Source: Rhodobacter sp. CZR27 (GTDB lineage: Bacteria; Pseudomonadota; Alphaproteobacteria; Rhodobacterales; Rhodobacteraceae). Taken from it: a stretch of DNA of 64,000 bases. The translations under genes were made by a program, and so were the position numbers. Location of the stretch: positions 2,504,501 through 2,568,500 of the forward strand of contig NZ_CP023548.1 in the NCBI RefSeq assembly GCF_002407205.1, written 5' to 3'. The notes under the pieces were generated by a model, which saw only the letters and a program-made list of their open reading frames with translations, searched no databases and had not been told where the DNA came from. Below, piece after piece: positions 20,649 to 28,562 of the stretch (within the stretch, counting starts at the first letter, position 1; every line of letters starts with the position of its first letter).

Positions 20649-21393
20649 GGTTCCCCAGGGCTCGGTGACCGACCGGGTCGCCGCGCTCAACGCCCGCTAC
20701 AAGCACCACGGTGCGACGGCGGTTCTCGAACATGCGCTGAAGGATGCGGACCTGGGCCGGGTGGCCCTCGTCTCCTCCTTCGGGGCGGAATCGGTGGTGC
20801 TGTTGCACCTCGTCTCGGTCATCGCGCCCGAGACGCCGGTGATCTTCATCGACACGCGGATGCTCTTCCAGGAGACGCTCGACTATCAGCGCCAGCTGGC
20901 CGATACGCTTCACCTGGGCGACATCCGCACGATCCGCGCCACCCAGCCGCGGATCTCGTTCGAGGATCCGGACGGCACGCTGAACCAGTACAACACCGAT
21001 GCCTGCTGCGCGGTCCGCAAGGTCGAGCCGCTGGAGCGGGCGCTCCGGCATTTCGACGGCTGGATCACCGGCCGCAAGCGTTATCAGAGCGGGACGCGGG
21101 CTGCCGTCGAGTTCTTCGAGGCCGAGGACGAGCGGCGGATCAAGGTGAATCCGCTGGCACACTGGGGCCGCGAGGATCTGGAAGAGTACATCGTCAACAA
21201 CAACCTGCCGCGGCACCCGCTGGTCGCCAAGGGCTATCCGTCGATCGGCTGCGAACCCTGCACCTCGCCGGTGGCCGAGGGCGAGGACCCGCGCGCGGGA
21301 CGCTGGCGCGGCAGCGCCAAGACGGAATGCGGCATCCATTTCATCAACGGCAAGGCCGTCCGCGGTCCCGTGAACAAGGAGGACGCGGCATGA
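20638..21393 (+). CDS. cysH: Assimilatory APS reductase
   Basis: The 251-residue thiol-dependent reductase makes sulfite from adenylyl sulfate. The N-terminal ATP-pyrophosphatase-like motif is SSFGAESVVLLHL. The [4Fe-4S] cysteine pairs TDACCAVRK (near residue 123) and IGCEPCT (near residue 206) are both present, which marks the APS- rather than PAPS-specific class. The catalytic Cys is in the C-terminal KTECGIH. ATG 20638 lies inside the end of cysI, so translation is coupled. Confidence 0.93.
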   Translation: MLREVPQGSVTDRVAALNARYKHHGATAVLEHALKDADLGRVALVSSFGAESVVLLHLVSVIAPETPVIFIDTRMLFQETLDYQRQLADTLHLGDIRTIRATQPRISFEDPDGTLNQYNTDACCAVRKVEPLERALRHFDGWITGRKRYQSGTRAAVEFFEAEDERRIKVNPLAHWGREDLEEYIVNNNLPRHPLVAKGYPSIGCEPCTSPVAEGEDPRAGRWRGSAKTECGIHFINGKAVRGPVNKEDAA

Positions 21394-21797
21394 GCGTCAT
21401 CGTCACCGACGAGGGCTTCCGCGCCGACGACTGGACGGCCGAGATCGCGCCGCTCGACGCGCTCGAGGATCGCCATGAGGCCGCCGACCTCGCCAATACC
21501 GATGACCCCGCAAGGCTGGGCAACCGGCTTGCCGGGCTGCGCCTCATCCGCATCGCCTTCCCCGCCTTCGGCGACGGGCGCGGCTTCACCCTGGCGCGCC
21601 GGCTGCGCCGCATGGGCTATGCCGGCCGCCTGCGCGCAGCCGGCCCGCTTCTTGCGGACCAGTATGCCATGGCGCGGCGGGTGGGCTTCGACGAGGTCGA
21701 GATCCCCGACGATCTGGCCGCCCGCCAGCCCGAGGATCAGTGGCTGTTCCGGGCCGGCTGGCAAAACCATGACTATCAGTCGCAGCTTAAGGGCTGA
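21390..21797 (+). CDS. DUF934 protein of the sulfate-assimilation operon
   Basis: The 135-residue protein includes RLIRIAFPAFGDGRGFTLARRLR, a DUF934 signature, and ends YQSQLKG. DUF934 genes follow cysH or cysI across proteobacteria, but the activity is unknown. ATG overlaps the cysH stop as ATGA, and GGAGGACGCGGC precedes it. It is the last gene of the cys operon before a hairpin. Confidence 0.88.
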   Translation: MSVIVTDEGFRADDWTAEIAPLDALEDRHEAADLANTDDPARLGNRLAGLRLIRIAFPAFGDGRGFTLARRLRRMGYAGRLRAAGPLLADQYAMARRVGFDEVEIPDDLAARQPEDQWLFRAGWQNHDYQSQLKG

Positions 21798-21807
21798 TTC
21801 CGGCCTT

Positions 21808-21826
21808 TCTTCGCAGGGTGCGAAGA
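21808..21826. terminator. Perfect hairpin between the cys operon and fpr
   Basis: TCTTCGCA (21808-21815) and TGCGAAGA (21819-21826) form an 8-bp stem with a GGG loop, followed by TTTACTG, 11 bases after the DUF934 stop. It could be a weak terminator of the cys operon or an operator for fpr. Confidence 0.5.
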
Positions 21827-21859
21827 TTTACTGAAAGAGCGGACCAAGGGGACCGTGCC

Positions 21860-22666
21860 ATGAACCAGAACGCCGCCATTGTGAAGACCATGCCCGATGC
21901 GCAGACCGTCACCTCGGTGCAGCATTGGACGGACCGCCTGTTTTCCTTCCGCGTGACGCGGCCGCAGTCGCTGCGCTTCCGTTCGGGCGAGTTCGTGATG
22001 ATCGGGCTTCTCGACGAGCGCGGCAAGCCGATCATGCGCGCCTATTCCATTGCCTCGCCGAACTGGGACGAGGAGCTGGAGTTCTACTCGATCAAGGTGC
22101 CGGACGGGCCGCTGACCTCGCGCCTCCAGCACATCCAGCCGGGCGACCAGATCATCCTGCGCCCGAAGCCGGTGGGCACGCTGGTGCTTGACGCGCTGCT
22201 GCCCGGCAAGCGGATCTGGTTCCTGGCCACCGGCACGGGCATCGCGCCCTTCGCCTCGCTGATGCGCGACCCGGAAACCTATGAGCGCTACGAGCAGGTC
22301 ATCATGATGCACACCTGCCGCGAGAAGTCGGAACTCGAATACGGCCGTCAGCTGGTCGAGAGCCTGAAGGATGACCCGCTGATCGGCGAGATGGTGGGCG
22401 ACAAGCTGCTCTACTATCCCACGACGACGCGCGAGGCGTCGGACCGGATGGGCCGGATCACCGACAACCTGACCTCGGGCAAGGTGTTCTCCGACCTCGG
22501 CATCCCGCAGATGAACACGGCCGAGGACCGCGCCATGGTCTGCGGCTCGCTCCAGTTCAACATCGACGTGAAGAACGTGCTGGAGAGCTTCGGCCTGCGC
22601 GAGGGTGCCAACTCCGAGCCGCTGGAATACGTGGTGGAGAAAGCCTTCGTCGGCGACGGCATCTGA
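21860..22666 (+). CDS. fpr: Ferredoxin/flavodoxin-NADP reductase
   Basis: The 268-residue FAD enzyme exchanges electrons between NADPH and ferredoxin or flavodoxin. It has the FAD motif MRAYSIASPNWDEEL (RxYS) near residue 58. The NADP-binding ATGTGIAPFASLMRDPE lies near residue 118, MVCGSLQFN near residue 230, and the VEKAFVGDGI tail is that of Rhodobacter FPRs. ATG 21860 has AAGGGGA seven bases upstream. It sits directly after the cys operon and could feed sulfite reductase. Confidence 0.95.
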   Translation: MNQNAAIVKTMPDAQTVTSVQHWTDRLFSFRVTRPQSLRFRSGEFVMIGLLDERGKPIMRAYSIASPNWDEELEFYSIKVPDGPLTSRLQHIQPGDQIILRPKPVGTLVLDALLPGKRIWFLATGTGIAPFASLMRDPETYERYEQVIMMHTCREKSELEYGRQLVESLKDDPLIGEMVGDKLLYYPTTTREASDRMGRITDNLTSGKVFSDLGIPQMNTAEDRAMVCGSLQFNIDVKNVLESFGLREGANSEPLEYVVEKAFVGDGI

Positions 22667-22684
22667 GACCGCCCGATCCTGCAG

Positions 22685-22715
22685 AAGCGCCGCGCGGTCC
22701 CTCCGCGCGGCGCTT
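22685..22715 (+). terminator. Terminator of fpr
   Basis: A 13-bp stem AAGCGCCGCGCGG (22685-22697) pairs with CCGCGCGGCGCTT (22703-22715) around TCCCT, followed by TCGCTTTG. It lies 19 bases after the fpr stop. Confidence 0.82.
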
Positions 22716-22808
22716 TCGCTTTGCAGGCTCCCAAGCACTTGGGGCGCGAAATGCGACGCCCGAGGACCGGCAGCGCGCCACGTCCCCCACCCACGGCGGC
22801 CATGCCCG

Positions 22809-23420
22809 TCAGATCCCGAGCGCGGTGCGCACCGTTTCCAGCGCCGGGCCGAGCAGTTCCGGCGTCGCGGCGGCCGCGTCCAGCGTATCCTTCAGCCGCT
22901 GGCGCGTCGCCTCGTCGAGGCTTGAGCCGTCGATCATCGCGTCGACCCGCGCGCGGTCGAAGGTTTCCACCCTGAGAAGATCCTCGGGCAGCAACTCCCC
23001 GGCCGCCTGCGCCGCGTCGCGTGCGGCCAGGGTGGCCGCGGCGGCCGCCTCGCGCGCGGCCGCAAGGGCCGAGTCGGCGGCCTCGGAGGCCGCACCCGTC
23101 GCGACACGGCCCGCCTCGGCGGCAGCGGCGGCAGCGGCGGCCGCGGCGTCGGATGCAGCCTCGGTGGCGGCATCCGCGGCGGCGGCGGCATCGGCGGCGG
23201 CGGCAGCGGCGGCATCCTCGGTCGCGCGCGCCGCTTCGGACGCCTCGGTCCCGGCCGCGGCCGCGGCCCGCCGCGCCTCCTCGGCGGCGGCTTCGGCCTC
23301 GCCTTCGGCCGAGCGCGCGGCCTCGGTCGCCTCCTCCCCCGGAAGGAAGCCGAAGCGATACCAGCCGAGACCCGCCACCAGCAGCAGTGCGAGTCCGACG
23401 ATGATGACGATCCTGCCCAT
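22809..23420 (-). CDS. Alanine-rich membrane-anchored helical protein
   Basis: The 203-residue protein has an N-terminal hydrophobic helix (about residues 4-20, VIIVGLALLLVAGLGWY). A roughly 110-residue stretch follows, built almost entirely of Ala with Glu, Asp, Arg and Thr and predicted as one long helix or coiled coil. A short C-terminal domain (about residues 140-203) includes DEATRQRLKDTLDAAAATPE. ATG 23420 has GGGAGAGG upstream. The family is not recognised. The architecture suggests an inner-membrane-anchored periplasmic rod; function unknown. Confidence 0.75.
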   Translation of the reverse strand: MGRIVIIVGLALLLVAGLGWYRFGFLPGEEATEAARSAEGEAEAAAEEARRAAAAAGTEASEAARATEDAAAAAAADAAAAADAATEAASDAAAAAAAAAAEAGRVATGAASEAADSALAAAREAAAAATLAARDAAQAAGELLPEDLLRVETFDRARVDAMIDGSSLDEATRQRLKDTLDAAAATPELLGPALETVRTALGI

Positions 23421-23573
23421 GTCCTCTCCCTCAGGCGGAAGGCGCCTGTTCTGCGGGAGGAAACGCCGCCATGTCGCAGGGCGTTCCGTGGACCGGCGAC
23501 TTGTGCGCGCCCCGAATCCGGTTGAAAGGTGACGCCACAAACACTACTTTGCGCCCACATTTGCCAACGACAC

Positions 23574-23589
23574 AAGGAACGCCACCATA
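23574..23589 (+). promoter_or_regulatory. Ribosome-binding site and AUA initiation codon of infC
   Basis: AAGGA (23574-23578) lies eight bases before ATA (23587-23589). It is the only good ribosome-binding site upstream of the conserved IF-3 N-terminus. The GTG at 23638 has none. A non-AUG start in infC lets IF-3 repress its own translation in other bacteria (AUU in E. coli). Confidence 0.8.
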
Positions 23590-24132
23590 GCCCGCAGACC
23601 TCACAACGCCCCGCCGCAACGCGACACGGGCCCCCGCGTGAACGAGCGCATCCGCTGCCCCGAGATCCGACTGATCGGGGCTGGCGGCGAGAACATCGGC
23701 ATCGTCACGCCGTCGCGCGCCATGATGATGGCGGAAGAGGCCGGGCTCGACCTCGTGGAGATCTCGCCGAACGCGGAACCGCCGGTCTGCAAGATCATGG
23801 ACTTCGGCAAGTTCAAGTACGAGCAGCAGAAGCGCGAGGCCGAGGCCCGCAAGAAGCAGCACATCATCGAGATCAAGGAGATCAAGTTCCGTCCCGGGAC
23901 CGATACCCATGACTTCGACGTGAAGATGCGCTCGGTGCTGAAGTTCCTGAGCGAAGGCGACAAGGTGAAGGTCACCCTGCGGTTCCGCGGCCGCGAGATG
24001 GCCCACCAGGAGCTTGGCCTGGAACTTCTCAACCGCGTGGCGGCCCAGGTCGCCGAGGCCGAGGCCGGCAAGGTGGAGTCCATGCCGAAGCTGGAAGGCC
24101 GGCAGATGGTGATGATGATCGGGCCGAAGTGA
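23587..24132 (+). CDS. infC: Translation initiation factor IF-3 (AUA start codon)
   Basis: The 181-residue protein proofreads the start codon and initiator tRNA on the 30S subunit. Reading from ATA 23587 gives the alphaproteobacterial N-terminus [20 protein letters not shown]. The N-domain ([20 protein letters not shown]), the linker helix and the C-domain (KFRGGTD-like [15 protein letters not shown] and RFRGREMAH) follow, ending MVMMIGPK. Starting at GTG 23638 would delete the first 17 conserved residues. Known family behaviour and the ribosome-binding site support AUA initiation. It is monocistronic, with a strong terminator. Confidence 0.92.
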   Translation: MARRPHNAPPQRDTGPRVNERIRCPEIRLIGAGGENIGIVTPSRAMMMAEEAGLDLVEISPNAEPPVCKIMDFGKFKYEQQKREAEARKKQHIIEIKEIKFRPGTDTHDFDVKMRSVLKFLSEGDKVKVTLRFRGREMAHQELGLELLNRVAAQVAEAEAGKVESMPKLEGRQMVMMIGPK

Positions 24133-24157
24133 CGCCCGCCGCCCGCGCGGATCAGAG

Positions 24158-24181
24158 GGGAGCCCGCGAGGCTCCCTTTTT
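24158..24181 (+). terminator. Rho-independent terminator of infC
   Basis: GGGAGCC (24158-24164) and GGCTCCC (24170-24176) form a stem around CGCGA, directly followed by five T residues (24177-24181). It lies 25 bases after the infC stop. Confidence 0.9.
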
Positions 24182-24243
24182 CGTCTGGGGACCGCGCGTC
24201 CGTTTTGAACCCGCGGGATCGCCGCGATCATCCCGCGGATCTC

Positions 24244-25248
24244 TCAGAAGCGCCGCTCGCGCGGCTGCGGCCGGGTCGGGATCTCCTTCAGCAGGCCACC
24301 CACCCCCATCGCGGCGATGTCGGCATCGGTGAGCGGCAGGCCGCAGGCCAGACGTTCCAGCACCCAATCCGCCCCGTTGAGCGCGGGCGAGCGGGCGCAG
24401 CCCGGCAGGCCGATCACCGGGCGCGCGCCCAGCATGCCATGAAACAGCAGGTTGCCCGGGTCCACCGGCATGCCGAACCGCGCGACGGTCCCGCCGGCGC
24501 GGCGCAGCGCCTCGGGCGCGGTGTCGTGCAGATCCGAGGTGGCGGAGCCCGTCAGGATCAGCAGCATCTCGCCCGGCAGCCGGTCCAGCGCGCCGGCCAT
24601 GGCGGCGGGCTCGTGCGCCGTCACCTCGCAGCCGGCGAGCGCCATGCCCAGAGCCGCCAGCCGGCCCTCGACCGAGCGGCGGCCCTTGGCGGTCAGCTTC
24701 TCCTCCTGTCCCGGCACCTCGGTCAGCAGAAGCCCCGCGGTCCTGCGCAGGACGGGAAGGATGCGGATGGCCGCGCGCGCCGCATCCTCGGCCGCCGCCA
24801 GCGACCTGCCGTCGACGGCATAGGAGATGATCTTGACCGTGCCGACCAGCATGCCCGGCTCCACCCGCGTGAGGGGCGCGAGCGTGGCCAGGGTGATGGC
24901 GGGATCGATCCGGTTCAGCGCATGGATCCGGTCCGCCTCCAGCGCGACGAGGCCCGGAGCGGCTGCATTGAGGTTCACCCGGCCGGTGAAGGCAGCCGAG
25001 CAGCTGAGGCCGGCGGCCGCCCCGTCCGGAACCAGCGCCCGGGCGAGGCGCGCCGCCGCCTCGTCCTCGGCCACGTCGGCGGGATCAGGCCGCGCCACGA
25101 TGACCTCGGCCACGCCCGCGGCGGCCAGTCGCGCCAGCGTCGCCGGGTCCAGCACCAGCCCCTTGCGCAGCCGCCCCCCGGGAAGGACGAGCGAATGGGC
25201 GAGGATCGCGCCCTCGGCCTCGGCCAGCGGAACGGGTCCGAAGCGCAT
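24244..25248 (-). CDS. MoeA/MoaB-like molybdopterin-binding domain protein
   Basis: The 334-residue protein begins MRFGPVPLAEAEGAILAHS, a start shared by molybdenum-cofactor proteins tied to XdhC. The C-terminal half has the MoCF-type fold, with ILTGSATSDLHDTAPEAL near residue 232 in place of the usual TGGxS, and GLPGCARSP near residue 294. It may bind or insert molybdopterin for a molybdenum hydroxylase. No nucleotidyltransferase (MocA) domain is fused. Its ATG overlaps the stop of the upstream xdhC-type gene, so the two are coupled. Confidence 0.8.
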   Translation of the reverse strand: MRFGPVPLAEAEGAILAHSLVLPGGRLRKGLVLDPATLARLAAAGVAEVIVARPDPADVAEDEAAARLARALVPDGAAAGLSCSAAFTGRVNLNAAAPGLVALEADRIHALNRIDPAITLATLAPLTRVEPGMLVGTVKIISYAVDGRSLAAAEDAARAAIRILPVLRRTAGLLLTEVPGQEEKLTAKGRRSVEGRLAALGMALAGCEVTAHEPAAMAGALDRLPGEMLLILTGSATSDLHDTAPEALRRAGGTVARFGMPVDPGNLLFHGMLGARPVIGLPGCARSPALNGADWVLERLACGLPLTDADIAAMGVGGLLKEIPTRPQPRERRF

Positions 25249-26219
25249 CAGCCGCGCCTCAGCCGGTCGGTGATCTGGGCGAGGATGGCAATCGCGATCT
25301 CGGCAGGGCTTTTCGCGCCGATGTCGAGGCCGACCGGCGCATGGATCCGGGCGATCTGGTCCTCGGCGACCCCCGCGGCGCGCAGGCGGTCTAGCCGCTT
25401 GGCATGCGTGCGGGGAGAGCCGAGGCAGCCGAGGTAAAAGGCCTTCGTGGCGAAGGTGGCAAGGATCGCCGGATCATCGAGCTTCGGGTCATGGGTCAGG
25501 GTGACCACCGCCGTCCGCGCATCAGGCGCGAGGCGCGCCATCGCCTCGTCGGGCCAGTCGTCGAGGATCGTCTCGCCCGGAAACCGCGCGGCCGAGCCGA
25601 AGGCGCTGCGCGGGTCGATCAGGGTCGGCTCGTAGCCCGCGATCCGCGCCATCGCCAGCAGCGGCTGCGCGATGTGCACCGCGCCGACCACGATCAGCCG
25701 CAGGGGCGGGTTGTGCACGCCGACAAACCAGCCGTCCTCCTCCAGCCCAGACCGGTCCGCCCGCAGCCGGGCCGCCACGGCGGGCTCCTCCGGGCCGGCA
25801 AGACGGTGCTGCCACGTGTCGGTCCGCACCATCAGCGCCGTCGGGCGGCGCGCGGCACGGGTGTCCACCAGATCGGCCAGCATCGCCTCGGAAAGGGCGG
25901 CGCCGACCGGCTCCACCATCACGCGGATGGTGCCGCCGCAGGCCAGACCCACCGCAAACGCCTGGTCATCCGACACGCCGAAGGTCAGAAGACGCGACCG
26001 GCCGTCCTGCAGCGCCTCGGCCGCCTCGGCCATCACAGCCCCCTCGACGCAGCCGCCCGAGACCGACCCCATGATCTCGCCGTCGCCGGACACCGCAAGC
26101 TGGCTTCCGGCCGGGCGGGGGGCCGAGCCCCATGTCTCGACCACCGTGGCAAGGACGGCCCCCCGGCCGGCGCGATGCCAGCCGAGGGCGATCTCGGGGA
26201 TGCTGTCATGGCCGGTCAC
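25248..26219 (-). CDS. XdhC/CoxI family molybdenum-hydroxylase maturation protein
   Basis: The 323-residue protein has the XdhC/CoxI N-domain (VETWGSAPRPAGSQLAV and MGSVSGGCVEGAV near residues 25-65, with the cofactor-binding Cys) and a C-terminal Rossmann domain (LIVVGAVHIAQPLL and FYLGCLGSPRTHAKR). XdhC binds the Mo cofactor and promotes its sulfuration and insertion into xanthine dehydrogenase-type enzymes. GTG 26219 is chosen because GGGAGGA lies five bases upstream; upstream in-frame ATGs add a Pro/Arg-rich leader. It overlaps the MoeA-like gene. Confidence 0.9.
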   Translation of the reverse strand: MTGHDSIPEIALGWHRAGRGAVLATVVETWGSAPRPAGSQLAVSGDGEIMGSVSGGCVEGAVMAEAAEALQDGRSRLLTFGVSDDQAFAVGLACGGTIRVMVEPVGAALSEAMLADLVDTRAARRPTALMVRTDTWQHRLAGPEEPAVAARLRADRSGLEEDGWFVGVHNPPLRLIVVGAVHIAQPLLAMARIAGYEPTLIDPRSAFGSAARFPGETILDDWPDEAMARLAPDARTAVVTLTHDPKLDDPAILATFATKAFYLGCLGSPRTHAKRLDRLRAAGVAEDQIARIHAPVGLDIGAKSPAEIAIAILAQITDRLRRG

Positions 26220-26308
26220 GATGGTCCTCCCTGCGCCGCGCCGGGGGATCATGCGCCGGGGGCGAGCGACGCCGCCACTGCCAAAAGGTGGCATGGCGGC
26301 GTCGGCGG

Positions 26309-28381
26309 TCAGTTCGCCGCCGTCTGCAGCAGCGGCGTGATCAGCCGGACCGCGACCCGTCGGTTGCGCTGGTCCGGCCCTTCCGTATCGACCCGCAGGT
26401 CCTCCTCGCCATAGCCCTGCACCACGAGGTTCTCGGGCGGCACGTCATAGTATTCCGTCAGCGCGAGGGCCACGGACTCGGCCCGGCGGTCCGAAAGCGT
26501 CAGGTTGGACGCAGCCGAGCCCACCGCGTCGGTGTGCCCCTCGATCAGGAACACCTCCTCGGGGCGCTCGGCGATCATGTCCGAGATCGTCTGGCCCAGC
26601 ATGGCAAGCTTCTCGGCCTCTTCCGGCACGATGGCCGCCGAGCCGCTGTCGAAGGTGATCTGATCGACGTCGATGGCCGGCGCAAGTGCGCGGACCTCGC
26701 GGTAGTCCCGGATCTGGCGCAGGCTGTAGGTCCGGTCCAGATCCCGGCCCCGCATCTGTTCCAGCGCCTCGCGCAGGGCTGCCTTGTCGCGGGTCTCGGT
26801 GAAGTTGTAGACCGGCGCGGGTTCCGGCAGGCGCGAGAAGTCGATCTGCTCGACCGGGGCGAGGTCGTCGATCAGCAGCACCTCCTGCCCGTATCGGTCC
26901 ACGGCCGAGCGGCGCAGCACGCGGCCGGCGGCATCGCGGATCGTCACGATCTGCGTGCCGTCCTCGCGCGTCACGACCGATCGGGTGGAGCCATCGGCAT
27001 AGCTTTCGGTGATGACCTCCGATCCCGGTCGCCGCAGCAGGGTGTCATCGTCCTTCAGCACGGCATAGGTTCCATCGGCGCGCTGCACGACCACCCGGTC
27101 GCCGCTGTTCGACACGACCTCGTCGCGGTTGTTGAGCAGCGCCCCCACGGCGAGACCGCCCAGGGCGAGCAGGCCGAACTTCTCGAAGTTGCTCAGGCCA
27201 CCATCGTCGTCATCGTCGTCGTCATCCTCGCCGGCCCGCCAATCCGTGGCGCGGGTCGCGAAGTCCTCCCGGCTCGAGCGGAAGTCCTCCTCGGTGATGC
27301 GTTCGGCGCGACGGGCCGAGCGGCGGGCGTCCTCTGCCGCCTCGCGGGCGTTCCCGGCCGAGGCGGCCGCAGCCGCGGTGCTCCTGTCAGGATCGTCCAG
27401 CGCGCGGGAAAGCGAACGGCGGGCCTCCTCGCGACTTGGCCTGCGCTCCTCCTCGGCGCGCCCGGCATCGCGGGTCGCCCGGTCGCCGTCCCGCGTCCTG
27501 CGCTCGGCGTCCGCATCGCGGCCGTCCCCGCGCCGGGGGCGTTCGGCATCGTTTGCCACCGGATTGTTGCGCTCGGTGTCCGGGCGCGCCCGGTCGCGCG
27601 GGGCACGGTCGGTGCCGACGACGGGGCTGTCATTCTCGTCCGTGCTGCGGACAGGGCGATCACCCTCGCGCGGGGCGCCCCGTCCCGCGTCCTCCTCCTC
27701 CAGCATCCGGCGGAGTTCATCGCCATCGGGTCCGTCGTCGCCCTGACGGGAGCGCTGGCCGTCAGCGCGCGGCGCCTCGCCGCCATCCCGGGGCTCGGCC
27801 TCGCGCTGGTTCTCGCGGCTGCGCGTCCGGTCGGCTGCGCCCGGCTCCTCCTCGCGGTCCGGCGCGGCCCGACGCTGCTCGCGCTCGCGGTCGGCGGGCC
27901 GCCCCGCCTCCCCGCCGGCGCCGCCCTCAGGCGCGGCGCGGCGCGGTTGCCCGGACCTTTCGCCGTCAGCCGGTCGCTCGGCCTCGGCTGCCGGACGGGC
28001 CGGTCGCGCCGCGGGGGTATCGTCCTGCGGTGCGGCACGCTGCTTGCGCTGCTCGCGCTCGGGGCGCTCGGCATCGGTGGCGCGACCGGCGGGGCGGGCG
28101 TCCGGCCGCTCGTCCGGCTGGTTTGCGCGCTGCTGACGCTGCTGCCCGGCGGGGCGATCCTCCTGCTGCTGGCGCGCCGCGTCAGGCTGGCGGTTGCGGC
28201 GCTCCTGCTGGCCGGCGCCCTCGCCCGACCGCTGCTCGCCGCGCTTTCGCGGCGGGCAGTCCTCGGGGTTCTCGGACGTGCAGTTCGCCCGTTGACCGTC
28301 CTGCGCGCTCAATGGAAGCGGCTGGATCGCGGAGAGCGCCACCGACAGTGCGGCCGTCGTGGTCAATAGCCGACTCTTCAT
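26309..28381 (-). CDS. OmpA-family outer-membrane protein with a long Arg/Asp/Glu-rich disordered region
   Basis: The 690-residue exported protein has a signal peptide (MKSRLLTTTAALSVALSAIQ), then a Cys-containing DCPP motif. About 350 residues of polyampholyte rich in Arg, Glu, Asp, Gln, Pro and Ala follow, with no hydrophobic core. A run of eight Asp leads to a hydrophobic helix (KFGLLALGGLAVGALL, near residue 425). The C-terminal OmpA peptidoglycan-binding domain (about residues 565-690) has IEGHTDAVGSAASN, LSDRRAESVALAL and NRRVAVRL. ATG 28381 has AAAGGA eight bases upstream. The role is probably to link outer membrane and peptidoglycan. Confidence 0.88.
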   Translation of the reverse strand: MKSRLLTTTAALSVALSAIQPLPLSAQDGQRANCTSENPEDCPPRKRGEQRSGEGAGQQERRNRQPDAARQQQEDRPAGQQRQQRANQPDERPDARPAGRATDAERPEREQRKQRAAPQDDTPAARPARPAAEAERPADGERSGQPRRAAPEGGAGGEAGRPADREREQRRAAPDREEEPGAADRTRSRENQREAEPRDGGEAPRADGQRSRQGDDGPDGDELRRMLEEEDAGRGAPREGDRPVRSTDENDSPVVGTDRAPRDRARPDTERNNPVANDAERPRRGDGRDADAERRTRDGDRATRDAGRAEEERRPSREEARRSLSRALDDPDRSTAAAAASAGNAREAAEDARRSARRAERITEEDFRSSREDFATRATDWRAGEDDDDDDDDGGLSNFEKFGLLALGGLAVGALLNNRDEVVSNSGDRVVVQRADGTYAVLKDDDTLLRRPGSEVITESYADGSTRSVVTREDGTQIVTIRDAAGRVLRRSAVDRYGQEVLLIDDLAPVEQIDFSRLPEPAPVYNFTETRDKAALREALEQMRGRDLDRTYSLRQIRDYREVRALAPAIDVDQITFDSGSAAIVPEEAEKLAMLGQTISDMIAERPEEVFLIEGHTDAVGSAASNLTLSDRRAESVALALTEYYDVPPENLVVQGYGEEDLRVDTEGPDQRNRRVAVRLITPLLQTAAN

Positions 28382-28507
28382 CGGAAAATTCCTTTCGTTC
28401 GTGACCCTGATCACCGGGAACGGGCCGATCTTGCATCAGAAGAACGGGCGACGCATGCGGAACGTTCCCGCGGGGACGCACGCCGGCAGAGCTTTGCCGG
28501 TGGAATG

Positions 28508-28537
28508 AAAAAAACCGCCGCCCGGAGGGGGCGGCGG
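28508..28537 (-). terminator. Terminator of the repeat-containing small exported protein gene
   Basis: Read on the minus strand, CCGCCGCCC and GGGCGGCGG form a perfect 9-bp stem with a 5-base loop (28515-28537), followed by seven T residues (28508-28514). It separates the repeat gene from the OmpA gene. Confidence 0.92.
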
Positions 28538-28562
28538 CAGCAACATGTTGTCAGATCGGGGA

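Noticed and set aside
22809..23540. Reading the Ala-rich locus on the plus strand (Arg- or Ser/Ala-rich frames)
   Set aside because: The minus-strand frame has a ribosome-binding site, membrane anchor and structured C-terminus; the plus-strand frames have none.
23638..23640. GTG as start of infC
   Set aside because: It would remove the conserved IF-3 N-terminus and has no ribosome-binding site; ATA 23587 fits both.
26132..28369. Open plus-strand frame of 745 codons with hydrophobic stretches opposite the OmpA-like gene
   Set aside because: It mirrors the Arg/Asp-rich repeats of the sense gene. The sense strand has a signal peptide, an OmpA domain and a ribosome-binding site; the antisense frame has none.
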